Assembly: GCA_965153455.1 (NCBI GenBank)
Contig: OZ234496.1
Location: 16,794,304 to 16,858,303, forward strand
DNA length: 64,000 nt
Direction of reading: 5' to 3'
From: Sphagnum compactum
Taxonomy: Eukaryota; Bryophyta; Sphagnopsida; Sphagnales
Of the stretch, positions 10,322 to 23,501 are shown one piece after another; the stretch's first letter is position 1, and each line of letters begins with the position of its first letter. The notes below the pieces were generated by a model. The model was not told where the DNA came from. It searched no databases and saw nothing but the letters and a program-made list of their open reading frames with translations. The translations under genes were made by a program, and so were the position numbers.

Positions 10322-10800
10322 TTTTCACAAGGCTATGTCCGAAGATAATGAAAAAAACAACTATTGTTCAAAAAACTATGCAAAAAAATTAATAAAATTT
10401 TTAATCAAAAGAAAGAAAAGAAATAAAAGCCAAAAAAAAAACATTTACAAGCAAATGGGTTTAAAGGTTTTAAAAAGACATTTATAAACAATGGGGTTTA
10501 AGGTTTAGAAAAACTATTAAAAAATCACTCACTTTACTCTCTCATCTCATCATGGAAAAATTCATCATGGAAAAATAAATTTAGGTTTAAGGGTTTTAAA
10601 TCTAAATCAAAGGTCCGAATTTTGATCTTGCACACAAACAAACAACAACATATTAAAATTCACAAACTACACTAAAACAAAATGTATTCAACTCAAAAAA
10701 AATGACCAACAAAAACAAAACAAATAAAAAAAATACAAAGCAAAGAAAAAAAACTTAGAAAATTTGGGAAAAAAATACCTCTATTGTTGGATGAAGCTTG
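10322..10800. other. Gene-free AT-rich stretch
   Basis: A-rich sequence with runs of AAAAA and AACAAAACAAA. I see no gene, RNA or clear repeat. Confidence 0.5.
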
Positions 10801-11340
10801 TTAATGTCGCTCCAAGCTCCTCCACCTATAGAAGAGAGTGGGGAGGGAGTACCAACGAACAAGGCAAGGTGCAACAGTGAGCAACAAGGCAATGAAACAA
10901 TAATGGGGGTGGGGGGGGGGAGAGGAGGTACCTAAAAAAGGTGAATAGTAATGGCGAACAACCAACAACCAACAACGCAAAGCACTAAGGTGCGATGGCA
11001 AGGTAGTAAGACCCATCAATTAGCAAGGTAGAGTAACAAAGCACAATGGTAGGGTAGCAAGGTAGTGAAAGCAAGGCAACGCAATCAATAGGGCATGAAA
11101 GCAAAAGTAGTAGGGCGTAAGAGCAAAAACAACAAGGCGCAAATACGAAAGCAGCAAGGCGTGATCAGAAGGGTGTGAATAGTAGGGCGCGAAAGCGAAA
11201 GCAACAATGCACGATAGTGAAACACAACAGCGAGTGCAACAAGGCACACCAACAAGGTTGGAGGACGAAAGTAGCAAGGCAGTGAACAACAAGGCAGGGA
11301 TGGCGAACAACAAGGCGTCAAGGGAAAGCAACAAAGCAAA
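10801..11340. repeat. Degenerate short repeat field built on GCAACAAGGCG
   Basis: The words AACAAGGC, AGCAAGGCG, AGTAGGGCG and GCGAAAGC recur at irregular spacings of about 10-40 bases. Open minus-strand frames of up to 127 codons here consist of low-complexity Leu/Ser/Cys/Phe and follow from this composition. A poly-G of eleven lies at 10911-10921. I do not regard it as coding. Confidence 0.6.
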
Positions 11341-13699
11341 AACAATAATTTTAACAGAAAAAACAACAAAAAACTATAATTAAACCTAAAATGCATAATG
11401 AACATGAAACATAATCCTTTTATGCAATTTTTTAGGGTTTGCAAAAAGGAGCTGTTGGAATGCGACACCTCAGGGTGAAAGCAGATTACACAATATTTTT
11501 TTAGGTTTCACACTTATAGTTTTTCCTGCATCTTTTTGAAACTTAAATATAAAACACTAATATTTTCGTTCAAATATCAAGAAAAGGGTTCACATATGTA
11601 ATGTTAATAGAGTTGGCATTTTAAAAATGCAAAAAAACACATCAAAATCTTAAATGTTTAATGAGTAATGGACTTTTGAATCTTGGTGACAAATTCTGTC
11701 ATGCCTTACAAAATTCATGGATATGGACTTTTATCCTACAATGTATTAGTCTTATATGTTTGAAACTTTGAGATATTAGATGAATTATATTTAAAAACTA
11801 AAGACCCATTGAATGAATGGAATGTGATTTTAGTTTATTATGTTATGGACTTTTCAAAATCCCAAAAACTGTAATTATTTTAAAGCTTTTTTAAACAATT
11901 AAAAAAATCTTTTAAAAAAAAATCTTTTAAAAAAAAATCTTTTGTGATATTTTTTATGTCTTATAACATCATGATTTGAAATTGGAAATGGAAACAAAAA
12001 TCTTACTTTCAATATAATCTAAATATTCATATTTTAAGCCAATTTTCAACTACACTAAACAAGGATTTTGAAAAGGGATTTGATCCACCGAAACTTAGCC
12101 ACCCTAATGTGTTATCACCCCTCCAACCTAACCCTAAGTTTTGATTGCAGTTAAACCCTAAGACTCAAACCCAAGTAAAAGGTTAAACTTTACCTAGTTC
12201 TTAGTTTTTGGATTTTATCTTTTAAATATGGTTTTCACATCTGGTTTTCACACAAATGAGAACCAGTAGCTTGGTTTTTAGTCAAGGCATCAATCAAGGT
12301 GATACCTTGAGGGGATTAGACCATAATGCCTTAGTGATGTCTTGCTGATGCCCAAAGGTATTTATGATACCCACCCAACATTACTTTTTTTGCAACAATT
12401 GATCCCAATCCAATCCAACACAAAGGAAAAGGAGAAGAAAATCAAATTACAATATTGTTCTAGTTAGATATAATAGTTTGGTAGGCATTAAGGGATTTCT
12501 ATGTCAAAATTGTAAACTTGCCAACAGTTAATAAGATTGGAATCCAAAATCTTTTTCAAAAGAACATTAGAAAGCTATGAAAACTTAGAGGAGAAGTGTT
12601 TTCAAAGTATGTCAAGTTAAATTTTGTGAACATTTTTGTTTTTTGGAGTTTTGGAAATTGTAAAATGTGTGGAAGGTATTGTTGAAGGGTGTATGTTTAT
12701 CTGATAAATGCTAGTACTTATTTCTTGCTCTTATGGTCTTTGTTTGGCTGGTCTTTAGAATGTTAGTTTTGGAGTTTAACATTGAAGCTTTTTAGTGCCC
12801 AATGCACATTTGGATGAATTTTTGCAAATATTAGGTTTCTAACAATTTTGAAAACACAAATGTGGCAAGGATTGGCCACATTTGGAGCAATGATGATTTT
12901 GCTTAGAAAACGACACATTTTACTAACATCGTTAGATTTGCCCCTGGCAACAACTCTCAAATGTACTAAGCTCAGCTTGAATTAACATGTTGGGTGAAAG
13001 CACAGTAAGGTGTAATAGTTTTAGGCACATATGGAAGTCCATAATTATTTGAATCAACACCTTAGAGGTAGTGTGAAAATAAGATACCTTGAATTACATT
13101 AGTCATTCTACAAGTTATCGTTCAAAATTCATTATAAAAATAATTCAACCTTAGTTTATCTTATGGAAAACTTAAATTTGAAATATGAACTTTTAAATTG
13201 TTATTATCAATAAAGAAAAAACTTAATGGGGAAAAAACATTAATTTTCAAAGTACATAAAAATTTGATCATCAAAATCCTTTCAAAAAATGTTCTTTAAT
13301 ATCAATGTTACCACACCATATTATCATTGAGTCCTTTATTCAATAAAAAATATTATATGAAAGTGCATGAAGTCCTTATTCATTGATTATGGATTATTAT
13401 AGGTTTTTGGGTTTTTTTCAAAAGTTCATTATATTATAACAATTCAAAAAATTCATACAATTTGATTATATTATATATAACATTGTAGTGTTGAGTCTTT
13501 TATTTGCTTAATCATTTCTATTTAATCACATGGCCAATTACAAATCTCAAAATGTTACAAAATTAATTTATCACAACATTTTATGGACAATGTAGTGTGC
13601 TTTCACCGTGTTCCAATATGGGACAAACTTTTGGGAGGGGGAAATATTTTCATGTCCACACAACACTAGAGCCTTTTAATTCAAACAACATTATTCCTA
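11341..13699. other. AT-rich stretch without recognisable gene
   Basis: No credible coding frame, RNA gene or repeat structure is seen. A short frame at 12960-12763 (minus, 65 codons) shows no family resemblance. Confidence 0.5.
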
Positions 13700-15680
13700 A
13701 ATAACTACATAAGATACATAAATTAAATAAAAATAATAATAAAGAGGTAGGTAAATATGTATGTTAATTAAGTTAAAATAAAAATTAGTAATGGTTAAGG
13801 TCTAGTTATTTAGTTATAATTAATAATTACAACCATATTATAAATCTTTGAATTATATAAAATATCAAGATAGTTATAATGTACTGTATTGTTGATTAAT
13901 AATTAAAACCAAGTTATAAGTAATCTCTTACAAATTTGACCTAATTCAAAATATATTATCAACAATGTATTTGTAATAATATACATTCATTAATGTATAC
14001 TAGGTAAATAACTAGTTAACCAACTAGTAATTTATCATAGGTATCTAAATGGCCTACCTTAACATTTATAACTAGATTACCTATAGGCTAAAATATAAGT
14101 AAATAGGTGGAGTATAGGTAGGGTACATATAAGAAAATATACCTACATATAAGCAAATTGTATTTAAGTTATTTAACCACATACTTACATTACATATTAA
14201 ATAGGTGGTTAATTTAATTGACAAAAAATTAATTAAGGAAAAATTAATGATTTGTAAAATAATAATGTTTAAACCAACCAAAACTAAAGTAATTATGGAA
14301 AAAATTAATGATTATTAAATTAATCATGGCTAAACTAACCAAAAATTAAAAATCATTATGGGAAAATGACAACTAAACTAATTACGGTTCAATTAACCAT
14401 ATCTAAATAAATAATGGTTAAATATATAATAACTAAACTAATTTTGGGTAAAATAATTATGGCAAAACCAACCATGGTCAAACCAGAAATGGCTAAAACT
14501 AACCATGAGTTAAATAAATATGACTAAATTAACCATAAGAACAGTAAAATATGGCCAAACTAACCAATGAATAAATATTTTATGGCCAAATTAATTAAGG
14601 AATAAATATTTTATGGTTAAACCAATTATGTAGAGATTAATTATGGCTAAAATCAAAATGGCTAATTTTTTATGGCAAAATTAATCGTGGCTAAACTATA
14701 AATAGTTAAACTAACCATGAATAAATAAATTTGGCCAAATTAACCACTAATAAAGTTAATATGCCTAAATTAACTGATGAATAAAACATTTATGCAAAAA
14801 ATGATTATGAAAAAATTAATTATGGCTAAAATAAACATGAATGAAATAATTATGGCTTAAATCAAAATGATTAAAATAATTATGGAAAATTTAACCATGG
14901 CTAAACTAGAAGTGGTTTAACTAACCATGAATAAATAAATTTGGGTAAACTAACATTTAATAAAGTTAATATGCCTAAACTAACTAATAAACAAATATTT
15001 TATGGCAAAACTAATTATGCACAAATTAAATATGGTTAAAATAAATATGAATAAAATAATTATGGTTAAACAAAATGGTTAAAATAATTAAGGCAAAATG
15101 AAACATGGCTAAATTAGAAATGGTTAAACTAACCATGAATAAATATTTTATGGCAAAACCAATCATGGTTAAACTAATAACCATGAGTAAAATAATTTGG
15201 CTAACATAAACATGAATGGAATAATTATGGTTAAAATAAAAATGGTCAAAATAATTATGGAAAAACCAAAAATGGCTAAATTAACTTTATTTTAAAATTA
15301 ATTATAGGTATATTAATTATGGTTAAAATTTTTAGGGTAAATAATAATATATTAAAAATAAATATAGCTAATTTAGTTTTTGCTGATAAACCATGGTTAA
15401 ATTCATTATGGTAAAACCAATAATGGCCCAATTAGTAATGGTTAAAATAATTATGTTAAACTAATTATTATGGATAAATTTATTAAGGTTAATCCCACTA
15501 TTATTAAATTGACCATAGTTAAATTAATTTTGGCTAATTTTAGTTTTAATTATTTTTTCATAGGTAATTGAACCATAATTAATTTCAATATAGCTAATTT
15601 AACCATTATTAAATAAACCATATATATATGATTATTTTAATCATAATTAATTTGGTCATCATTCATTTAGTTATGATTAA
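13700..15680. repeat. AT-rich field of degenerate 'AATTATGGCTAAA' repeats
   Basis: Variants of AATTATGG(C/T)TAAA, ACCATGAATAAAT and ATATTTTATGGC alternate, mostly 15-40 bases apart, densest from 14280 to 15300. The spacing is irregular, so it is a decayed or interspersed repeat rather than an exact satellite. There is no gene. Confidence 0.65.
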
Positions 15681-16059
15681 CTATCTTTTACATTTTTAAC
15701 TTTTTTCTAATTGGTCAAACATAGTTGAAATGTTACATGTAATCCCAAGATATCTAACTAGTATTGGAATTTGTAATTGGCCCTTTTGACCAAGTCTACT
15801 TAGTTAGCCCTATTGCTTGAGTATAATAGGTGGCTTTATTAATTAGGGCATTTGCCAATTTGACTAGATTGGGTGGTCTTATTGACCACGCCACTAACTA
15901 ATTTGACTAGATGTTCGATTTGACTAATTGTCAAATCGGTCAATCTAATCAAATTGATTAGTGAAAGGATACCCATTATCATTCAAGCCTTTGGCCTCTA
16001 GTAAAAAATACATGTCCTCTAGTAAAAAAACCCATTTAGTCAACTTGATTTGTTTGAAA

Positions 16060-17520
16060 AAATAGGAATTTTAGTAATGCATTGCTTGTAGGATCATACC
16101 ACCTCTTTCATTTTTTTAGTTCTATTGTGCCAAAAGTAATGCATGTTAGCCTCAACAAGAGTTCTCCCTTTTCCAAAATGGCCAATCTCCTTGTGTAGAC
16201 CATGAACAATTTGCCTCCTTTCACTTGGCCTTGGAACTACTAGGCCTTTAAACATCAAACAATCATCATTTTGATAGTATTGGAAGATGCGGTTTCCAAT
16301 CTTGGATTTTTCTCCTTCTTCAATGTTAGTAGGAAACTAACCTCCATTAAGCATAGTCATACACATTTCATTTTCCCAAATGTCTATATTTTTAAAGTTC
16401 TCCCAATCATTATCTTCATTTAACGTGGATTGATATGCTCCATCATCAACAATTCCTTGGGCTTCTTTTACTAATTTCCAGTGGGCCCTAACATCCTGAA
16501 GTTTATGCCTCCTCCACTTATTAACCTCTATTTCTTACGTGTCAATAGACTTACTAGTGGATTTCATTGGTTTTAGATTTCGAACCATATTTGGATTAAG
16601 AACAAATTCACCTTTTTGCATTTTTGATGAATCCTACACCATGAAAAGATGGTTTAAAAATCCTTGGTTCCCCAATTGTTGTAGTACTATGCCCATTTTG
16701 GAGCTCTCCTACCAGTCTAGGAAGTTTCATTAGATTGCATAATTGGCTTTATAGATTTACAATCATGTATCCCATTTCCAATGTCTTCATCAACTTTTGC
16801 ATTGTTAATACGTTCTGGTTGAGAGCATCAACATTAGTATGCCTAGATCATGTTCTTAAAATTGAAATCTAGCAAGGTATTGATCCACATGCCTCTCTTG
16901 CCATAAGCATTAAAAACCGTAACTAACCAATTTAGTGGTTTATGATGTTTCCTGAAAATGAAATGATTATGATACAAGTATTGTTAGAAATGCAAAATGC
17001 CCCATACCAAGGTGTAACATTCTCCCTCCGTTGGATGAAATTTGTTTTATAGTGGAAAAAGACCATTAGTAACATATGTTATGACATGTTCATTTATCCC
17101 ATCCTTTTGAAAAAGGATAGCTCCCACCTTGCACATAGACTAGTCCACATAAAAAATAAAGGCCTTAATGAAGTCTAGCCTTGCAAGAATTGGAGCATAA
17201 GTCAGAGTAGCTTTCAACAAATCAAATGTACACCATCTAACTATTAGGGTTCCGATTGAAAGTGGTGTCCTTCTTGGTGAGTTCAAATAAAGGTATTGCT
17301 ATGTAATAATAACTCTTCACATAGCTTTGTAGTAACTTGTAAGTCCCAAAAAGGCGCGTACATTAAATAGAATAATAAGAACTGGAAATTCATTTATCAC
17401 CTTAACCTTTCTTGGATCCAGTTGAGTGCCATCCCTACTCACCACATGACCTAGAAAAATAAAATTAGTCTTTGCATGCCAGTCCTTTAGGGTGGCACAA
17501 AAATGATCAAGTATTTAGTG
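16060..17520 (-). mobile_element. Ty3/gypsy remnant: reverse transcriptase end, RNase H, integrase zinc finger
   Basis: Read on the minus strand with frameshifts and stops, about 17500-17350 gives FLGHVVSRDGTQLDPRKV followed by VRAFLGLTSYY, typical of the RT end. About 17240-16900 gives the RNase H signature VGAIL, HPTEGEC, LVWGI and DHKPL-like KHHKPLNWL. About 16270-16080 gives VPRPSERRQIVHGLHKE and IGHFGKGRTL, the HHCC finger region of integrase. No frame is intact. The VD-stop-S motif before VGAIL matches the VD(W)S seen in the element at the right edge, so both probably belong to one lineage. The left part is lost to AT-rich sequence. Confidence 0.8.
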
Positions 17521-18440
17521 GTTTTTTATTCTGGAATACCCATGGGTTAATTGCAAAATGAAAGCCATATATAATTGGGAAAGAAATAACCCTAGTGGGT
17601 CTCCATAACTTGTATTTTATATAATCATGAATTACGGGACCATAATTCAAAACTTTAAGTGCATGGTGTTTCTTTTTATTTCAAACAAGTATTCTCAATA
17701 TTTAACGAGGAATTAGGAAAATACCAAATAAAAGTCAATAAATTGGAACTTTATAAGGAACTAGTAAAAATCATTTTGAATAGATAGAAAGGTGACACAA
17801 TGTCATAGACTAGAAAAAAAAGAATTTTGAAAGGTGGACCATTTTTTCAATTCAGCTAAGTTATAAACATCCTAATGGTTGTTGTTGATCCTATTGGGGC
17901 CCATGCACATATCAAAAGATGCACATATATTCATTACTTATTCATGGCCTAATTTATTATACAAAATGATTTATGTAACATGGTATGTCCCTAGTAGAAA
18001 TTGGCCAAAATATAACCACTTTATTTGCAATTACATGCGACTATTAGTTATTTGCAATTACATTTGGACATTTTTGCAACTATTTCTTATGTTGTTCATA
18101 TTTATGACTATAATGCAACTAGTTTGTGACTAATTTGTTGTTCATCTTTCCATGTGAACAACATTTTGTTTAGTTTTCATCCAAGAAGAACAATTTATGA
18201 CCCATTAGTTGCAAATGTGACCAATTTGGTTGCAACCCTATGAGTATACAAAGGTGTATTTTGTGAATTTTAAGAAATATAATTGAGTGTATTAGGATTT
18301 ATAAATGTATATTTTGAGTATATTAAAAATTTATGTAAAATATTTGTTAAATACATTATGCCCATATTACAAATTAATTGAAACCATTTTCTTATACTTT
18401 TTTAAATTATTACAACTGACATACATTTATTTATTAATAA
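17521..18440. other. No gene recognised
   Basis: Possibly the flank or LTR of the adjacent gypsy remnant. The words TTGCAA(T/C)TA and TTTGCAAC recur at 18010-18230 and resemble 57180-57430, suggesting a shared decayed repeat. There is no coding signal. Confidence 0.35.
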
Positions 18441-19205
18441 TTTATTTTTATTTACTAAAAATGAAAAATTAATTATAATAAATTGTAATAGCTCAAACAA
18501 GTGACATAATAATAACAATAACAATAATAATAATAAAATAACTAACCTAGGTTAGCTACAAATTACATTATTATTATTATTATAAGTAATCAATTATGAA
18601 ATATTAATATATAGTATTAAGTTTTTATATTTCAAATTTATAATTGGTACTTATTAATTATTAATTATTCAATGATTATAATCAATTACTGATATATTAT
18701 AAAAATGTAAATATATATTTTTGAAGGAAATATATACTTACTAAAAATATATATTTATTGTACTAGTTCATTAATTACTTTAATGAGTGAAGTAATAATA
18801 TGAATAATGAAACTAAAATATTTAACCTTGGCTACCAACTAGCTACAATAATAATTGAATTAATGTTATTGTTACTATTAAATATTTACATTTATTTTAT
18901 TATTAACTATATAAATGAAAATAATTATGGGAATAATTATAATAAAATAATTAGCCTAGGCTATTAATTATATTATTAGATATTTAAAAACTAGTACTCA
19001 AAATTTATAATTAATATTTAATAATTATTAATTACTGAATATTTCAGTTATTATATTAATTTATTATTTAATAATAATTAGCTAATTATTTCAATATAAG
19101 CCAATTACTGGTTAATTAAAATTTTGATAGATTATTATAGTTAATGTATATTTTAAATAAATATTATTACTATAAATCTAGCTAGTAAATTAAATAATAT
19201 TTAAT
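18441..19205. repeat. AT-rich TTAATTA/ATAATAAT field
   Basis: Low-complexity A/T sequence with recurring TTATTAATTA and TAATAATAA. The style matches 55690-57000. It ends abruptly at 19212 where GC-richer repeat sequence begins. Confidence 0.6.
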
Positions 19206-19211
19206 ATAACT

Positions 19212-19542
19212 AATGATAATTGCCCATCGAGCTTATAGCCCATTACACTTAGTCTACACTGATGATATCAGCTGTAATCTGACTCTTTTGAGTCTGCTCA
19301 CAAAATAGTATTACTGGATCCTTGTGTAAAACCTTCGTGATTTGAAATTTCTTTTCCTTGCAATTTGGTGAATTTAGGCGTTTTTCTTTTATAAACCCAT
19401 GCATTGCACAGCCAATTTACTTGTTAGAAAAAAGACAAAAAATGAACCCAACATGAGCCCAAAGGAGAAAATACTAATATCCTTCATAATATTGGGCGCT
19501 AGGCCTACCTCCACTCTAGGTCCCAAAAGGGACCAACTAGTT
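19212..19542 (+). mobile_element. Third copy of the inverted-repeat terminus
   Basis: It matches the right arm's outer end (39573-39895) almost throughout, in the same orientation, from GCCCATCGAGCTTATAG to GGGACCAACTAGTT, and then diverges at the same base as both arms. Three independent copies ending at the same base show this is a true element terminus. It keeps AGGCCTACCTCCAC and the stem GGTCCC-AAAA-GGGACC. Confidence 0.85.
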
Positions 19543-19549
19543 TTCTATA

Positions 19550-20200
19550 AACCTCAAAGAAGAACTGGCAGGTCTCATGAAGGCATCAAGAAAGAACTGC
19601 TGGTTTCTGGGCAATTATTTGTCTTTGTGACAGATTGAGAAACGTGGTTATGTATCAGTACAGGGTATTTGCTTTGAATTTTGAAGGCCAGCCAAAAATC
19701 AGCCTTTTTATAGGCCCTGATATTAAGACCAGGCGGGCATGAAAGTTTTTAAGAAAAATCCAATGCCAGGAACATGCTGGTATAAATGTTTTAGAAAAGT
19801 TCAGATACCAGTACCAGGCTGGTAAGAATTTTGAACACAAACATCCCAAAACTGGCTGGTATGCTCAACAGTAGATACCCACCCTTCACTGGTTAGATGA
19901 TTTTAGTTCCAGTGTTGGGTGGTTTAATTTTCTTTCAAAAGAACCACCAGTTCCAGATTTTTGAAATATCAAAATAAAAGAACATTTCAGTTCTGGGTCT
20001 TTTGGAAGAAATGAGAATCAAAGAACCACTGGTTCTGGGTATTTTACAACCCTGAAAGCTCCACTGGTTCTTTTTGGTTCTTTGGCATTTGTGACTTGTC
20101 CCAATGCTGGGCTGGAGCCGGGGCCGGGTTTTTGGAATTTTTGGCCTCCACTGGTTATATGTATTTGTACCTGGTGTGATGTCTGGTGGGTGTTTGGTTC
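19550..20200. repeat. Field of degenerate palindromic 'AGAACCACTGGTTCT' modules
   Basis: Modules such as GAACCACCAGTTCC, GAACCACTGGTTCTGGG, CCACTGGTTCT, CAGGCTGGTA and AACTGGCTGGTATG recur every 40-70 bases, separated by T- or A-rich spacers (TTTTTGAAAT, ATTTTACAAC). Similar modules lie at 47180-47390. The function is unknown. Confidence 0.5.
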
Positions 20201-20209
20201 AGATTCTAA

Positions 20210-20435
20210 GGGTCACTTTAGACAAGGGTCCAAGGAGCAGGATTCAATGAAGTCAAGCATTCTTATTGGTCAAGAGCTTTAAATTTGCGCAAGGCTTTTA
20301 AACAAGGGTCAAGGATCAAGTGATTTAGCTTTACATGGCATCATTTTGGAAGGAAAATCAATTGGTCCAGACCAGAAAAAAGCTGAAAGGAGAACTCATA
20401 GTTTGGAGAACAAAAGTGTATGCAAGAGTTCAAGG
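20210..20435 (+). mobile_element. Tourist-like MITE, 3'-truncated copy
   Basis: TAA|GGGTCACTTTAGACAAGG matches the family terminus. CTTATTGGTC, TTTAAACAAGGGTC, TACATGGCATC, GGAAGGAAAATC and AAAGGAGAACTCATAG follow in family order. The right terminus is missing. Confidence 0.65.
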
Positions 20436-20477
20436 TTTACTCATTTTTACTTTTATTTTGGTTTTGTTCATTGTTAG

Positions 20478-20640
20478 TGGAGGTAGGCCTGAGGGCTGAA
20501 AACGTAATCTGAAATTTCAGAGTGCCATGTGACCACAAGCATCTTCACAATAATTTATTTTTCTTGTTACCTTCCTTTCACAAGCCTTGAAGTATTGAGA
20601 CAGTCATTACTTACATGGACAATAAAAGGAATTCAATAGC
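20478..20640 (+). mobile_element. Fragment of the GTGGAGGTAGGCCT-ended element family
   Basis: GTGGAGGTAGGCCTGAGG, then AAAACG(T/C)AATCTGAAA and a TTTCAG block shared with 29716 onward. It probably marks the other end of the family whose opposite end carries the same 14-base word reversed (19212-19542 and both arms). Confidence 0.5.
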
Positions 20641-20923
20641 TATCCGTTTTTTTGTGTTGTCATAAGTACAGTAGGTGGTCGGGGTGGGTTCGTTTTTTTC
20701 TTGCTCCCATAATTACAATAAGGGTAGGTTTGGGCTCGTTTTTTCTTGCTGCAATAAATATAGTAGATGGTGGGATTTATTTGTATTTTCTCTCACGGTG
20801 CAATGATGAAGATGAGCAACAGTTCTTTGACAAAGGATGCGATTTTGGCGTTTTGGAGCTTGCTTGTACAAGCAGCCTGTCCTTACGATCATAATTACAA
20901 TAAGGGAAGCAGCATGTCCTTAT
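20641..20923. repeat. Diverged lead-in units of the 91-bp array
   Basis: Degenerate relatives of the array unit (GTCATAAGTACAGTAGGTGG, CATAATTACAATAAGGG) plus GGAGCTTGCTTG..ACAAGCAGCCTGTCC, which recurs after the array near 21530. The array is therefore embedded in a larger duplicated segment. Confidence 0.6.
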
Positions 20924-21469
20924 GATCATAATTACAATAAGGGAAGGTTTGGTTCATTTTTTCTCGCTGCCATAAGTACAGTAGGTGGTGGGATTTATTT
21001 GCGTTTTTTTTCACGATCATAATTACAATAAGGGAAGGTTTGGTTCATTTTTTCTTCCTGCCATAAGTACAGTAGGTGGTGGGATTTATTTGCGTTTTTT
21101 CTCATGATCATAATTACAATAAGGGAAGGTTTGGTTCATTTTTTCTCGCTGCCATAAGTACAGTAGGTGGTGGGATTTATTTGCGTTTTTTTTCACGATC
21201 ATAATTACAATAAGGGAAGGTTTGGTTCATTTTTTCTTCCTGCCATAAGTACAGTAGGTGGTGGGATTTATTTGCGTTTTTTCTCATGATCATAATTACA
21301 ATAAGGGAAGGTTTGGTTCATTTTTTCTCGCTGCCATAAGTACAGTAGGTGGTGGGATTTATTTGCGTTTTTTCTCACGATCATAATTACAATAAGGGAA
21401 GGTTTGGTTCATTTTTTCTCGCTGCCATAAGTACAGTAGGTGGTGGGATTTATTTGCATTTTTTCTCAC
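20924..21469. repeat. Tandem array: six exact-length 91-bp units with 182-bp higher-order pattern
   Basis: Units start with GATCATAATTAC at 20924, 21015, 21106, 21197, 21288 and 21379, a constant 91-bp period. Units 1 and 3 read CTCGCTGCC and end TTTTTTTTCAC; units 2 and 4 read CTTCCTGCC and end TTTTTTCTCAT. This gives a 182-bp dimer repeat. Units 5 and 6 break the alternation. There is no spacer diversity, so this is not CRISPR-like; it is a minisatellite or young satellite. Confidence 0.9.
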
Positions 21470-21549
21470 GGTGCAGTGATGAAAAGGAGCAACAATTCTT
21501 TAAGATAGGATGAGATTTCAACGTTTTAGAGCTTGCTTGCTATACAAGC

Positions 21550-22918
21550 AGCCTGTCCAAAAGCTTACAAGAGGACCGTAACAAATTTGAGTAGTTACTA
21601 TTGTGTGCATTAAATAGATGATAAAAATTTTAGAAATAAAAAGTAAGGTGAAATAACACAGAAAAAGTGTAAAGCTTTTGTTAAATGAATCACAATGGTA
21701 TAAGTTGTTGGGTCAAAACATGTAACTAAGAGCCAAAAAATGCATCAAATGTTAGACATAATCAGTCAAAATCAAACATTTTTTTTTTATTACCATTTAA
21801 AACCATAGTAATCATGGTAAATTAGTCTTTTTTCCCTTATATGAATGTCAAAGAACTTAGAGTAAAATTCATTGATCTAATTTTAAGTTTTGGTTTTAAT
21901 TTAGGACATTTGAAAATCTACACCTATTGTGTCAATTCGAGTCAATTTCACAAAGGCCTATCAAAAGGAATCATATAGTAATAAAAACTTCATTGAAAAA
22001 AAATTAAATGATAAGAACATATGAATCACACTCAAAAAAACACTTATACTTTTAAAAATGTGGAATTTTAAAACTTTAAAATTCAAAGAATGTTTTAGAA
22101 TTGCTTCAAAAAAATTAAGTTTCAAAAGTCCTTTACCACGTATAAATAAATGTACATGATGTACTAAGAAAAGTTATAGTTTAAAACATAATTAAACTAA
22201 AGAATTTGAAATTTTAACTTTTGGTGATGATTTAAAATTTTGATCATCTTTCAAGATGAAACATTGAATATGTAAGGACTATGCACACTTTTAGAATTTC
22301 ATATTTATTCAATAATGATTAACAAAAAAAAAGTGATGAATTCGGGAAATTTTTAATATGAAAGTGTAACAAAACTTGTTGAAGTTGTATTAAAAAATAT
22401 TTTTGACAAGAAAATGAAAAAAAATGAGTTTAATGCAATGATTGTGTGTGATATTTTACATCATCAAAATGTGTAGAGGATGTTGTTTTCTAAATAATTT
22501 TTTGAGATGATGCCCATGAGAATAATTTGCAAATGATGACTCATATGAATTTGGAAACCTTGATGGGAATTCTTATATAGTTTATATGAGTTATGAAAAT
22601 TTTGAAAAAGCTTATGGTTTGGTTCTAATGATGGAACTATCTACATTAAAGTTAAATAGAACATTGATTAAAGATGCAACTAATTTTTTTGTTTTTTTTA
22701 GAAGTTGGATGAAGCGCAACTAAACTTACATTGGTTTGTTTATAGCTTTGATGACTTGCATATATGGGTTGGTACATTGGAATTATTTATAATATTGATG
22801 CCTTGTATGCGTATATTAGAAAAACTTGTTGAGAATTTTGACAACTTGAATGAATATTGATGAGGGTTTGAATCAACCTTGAAAACAACTTAACTTACAA
22901 TGTTTTAGTCATACTTTC
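21550..22918. other. AT-rich stretch without recognisable gene
   Basis: No coding frame of note and no clear repeat. Confidence 0.5.
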
Positions 22919-23009
22919 CTAACATTCATAAGGTGCATAATGACCTTCCCACTCCCTCAATATTAAATGTTGGAGGTTGAGATCATTTGGGTCATTTGGA
23001 TTTATATAA

Positions 23010-23460
23010 TGATGAAAATAGAAAAACATAGATAGAAATATACACTCACCAAACACATAGTGATGCCCATATTTAATTTTATTCCATGCATATATGTGAT
23101 TAAAAGAAAACACATAACAATAGTACTTGCATGCTTGGAAACGTTGACTTGTTCTTATGTTTTTTAGTTGATTCTCCAAGCTTGCTACTTTGCAATTCAA
23201 TCACACACACACACACACAAACAAGACAAGGCCCAAAACCAAGAAACAAAAATAAACCAACATGAAGCAAAGACCAGCCACTAAAAATTAGAACAATAAT
23301 TAAAGGTCCTACCTTGGGTTCATAGATGAATTTAATATTTCATTCCCACTCATTTAGCAAAGAAAATATGTAAGATGTTATTTGCACATTATTATTTTGA
23401 ACACAAAAAACTATCTACCAAGAAACATTGTCAATACAATGTTCAATTAAACATATTCCC
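23010..23460 (-). repeat. Copia element 3' LTR (approximate)
   Basis: The portion 23035-23175 (CACTCACCAAACACATAGTG, TTCCATGCATATATGTG, TTAAAAGAAAACACAT) matches 29565-29690 in the same orientation at the other end of the element. Minus-strand LTR ends read TTTTCATCA in both. The upper limit is uncertain. An (AC)n microsatellite lies at about 23203-23219. Confidence 0.5.
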
Positions 23461-23501
23461 ATTAATTATTTTATATGAAATGTGATTGGCAAGGTGAGTA
23501 T

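Noticed and set aside
10553-10600. Telomere-like TTTAGG/TTTAAGGG words
   Set aside because: Only isolated words, no tandem run.
11085-11468. Leu/Cys/Phe-rich minus frames as membrane protein genes
   Set aside because: They arise from the GCAACAAGGCG-type repeat field; there is no start context or homology.
20924-21469. CRISPR-like array
   Set aside because: Units are contiguous with no unique spacers, and the context is eukaryotic.
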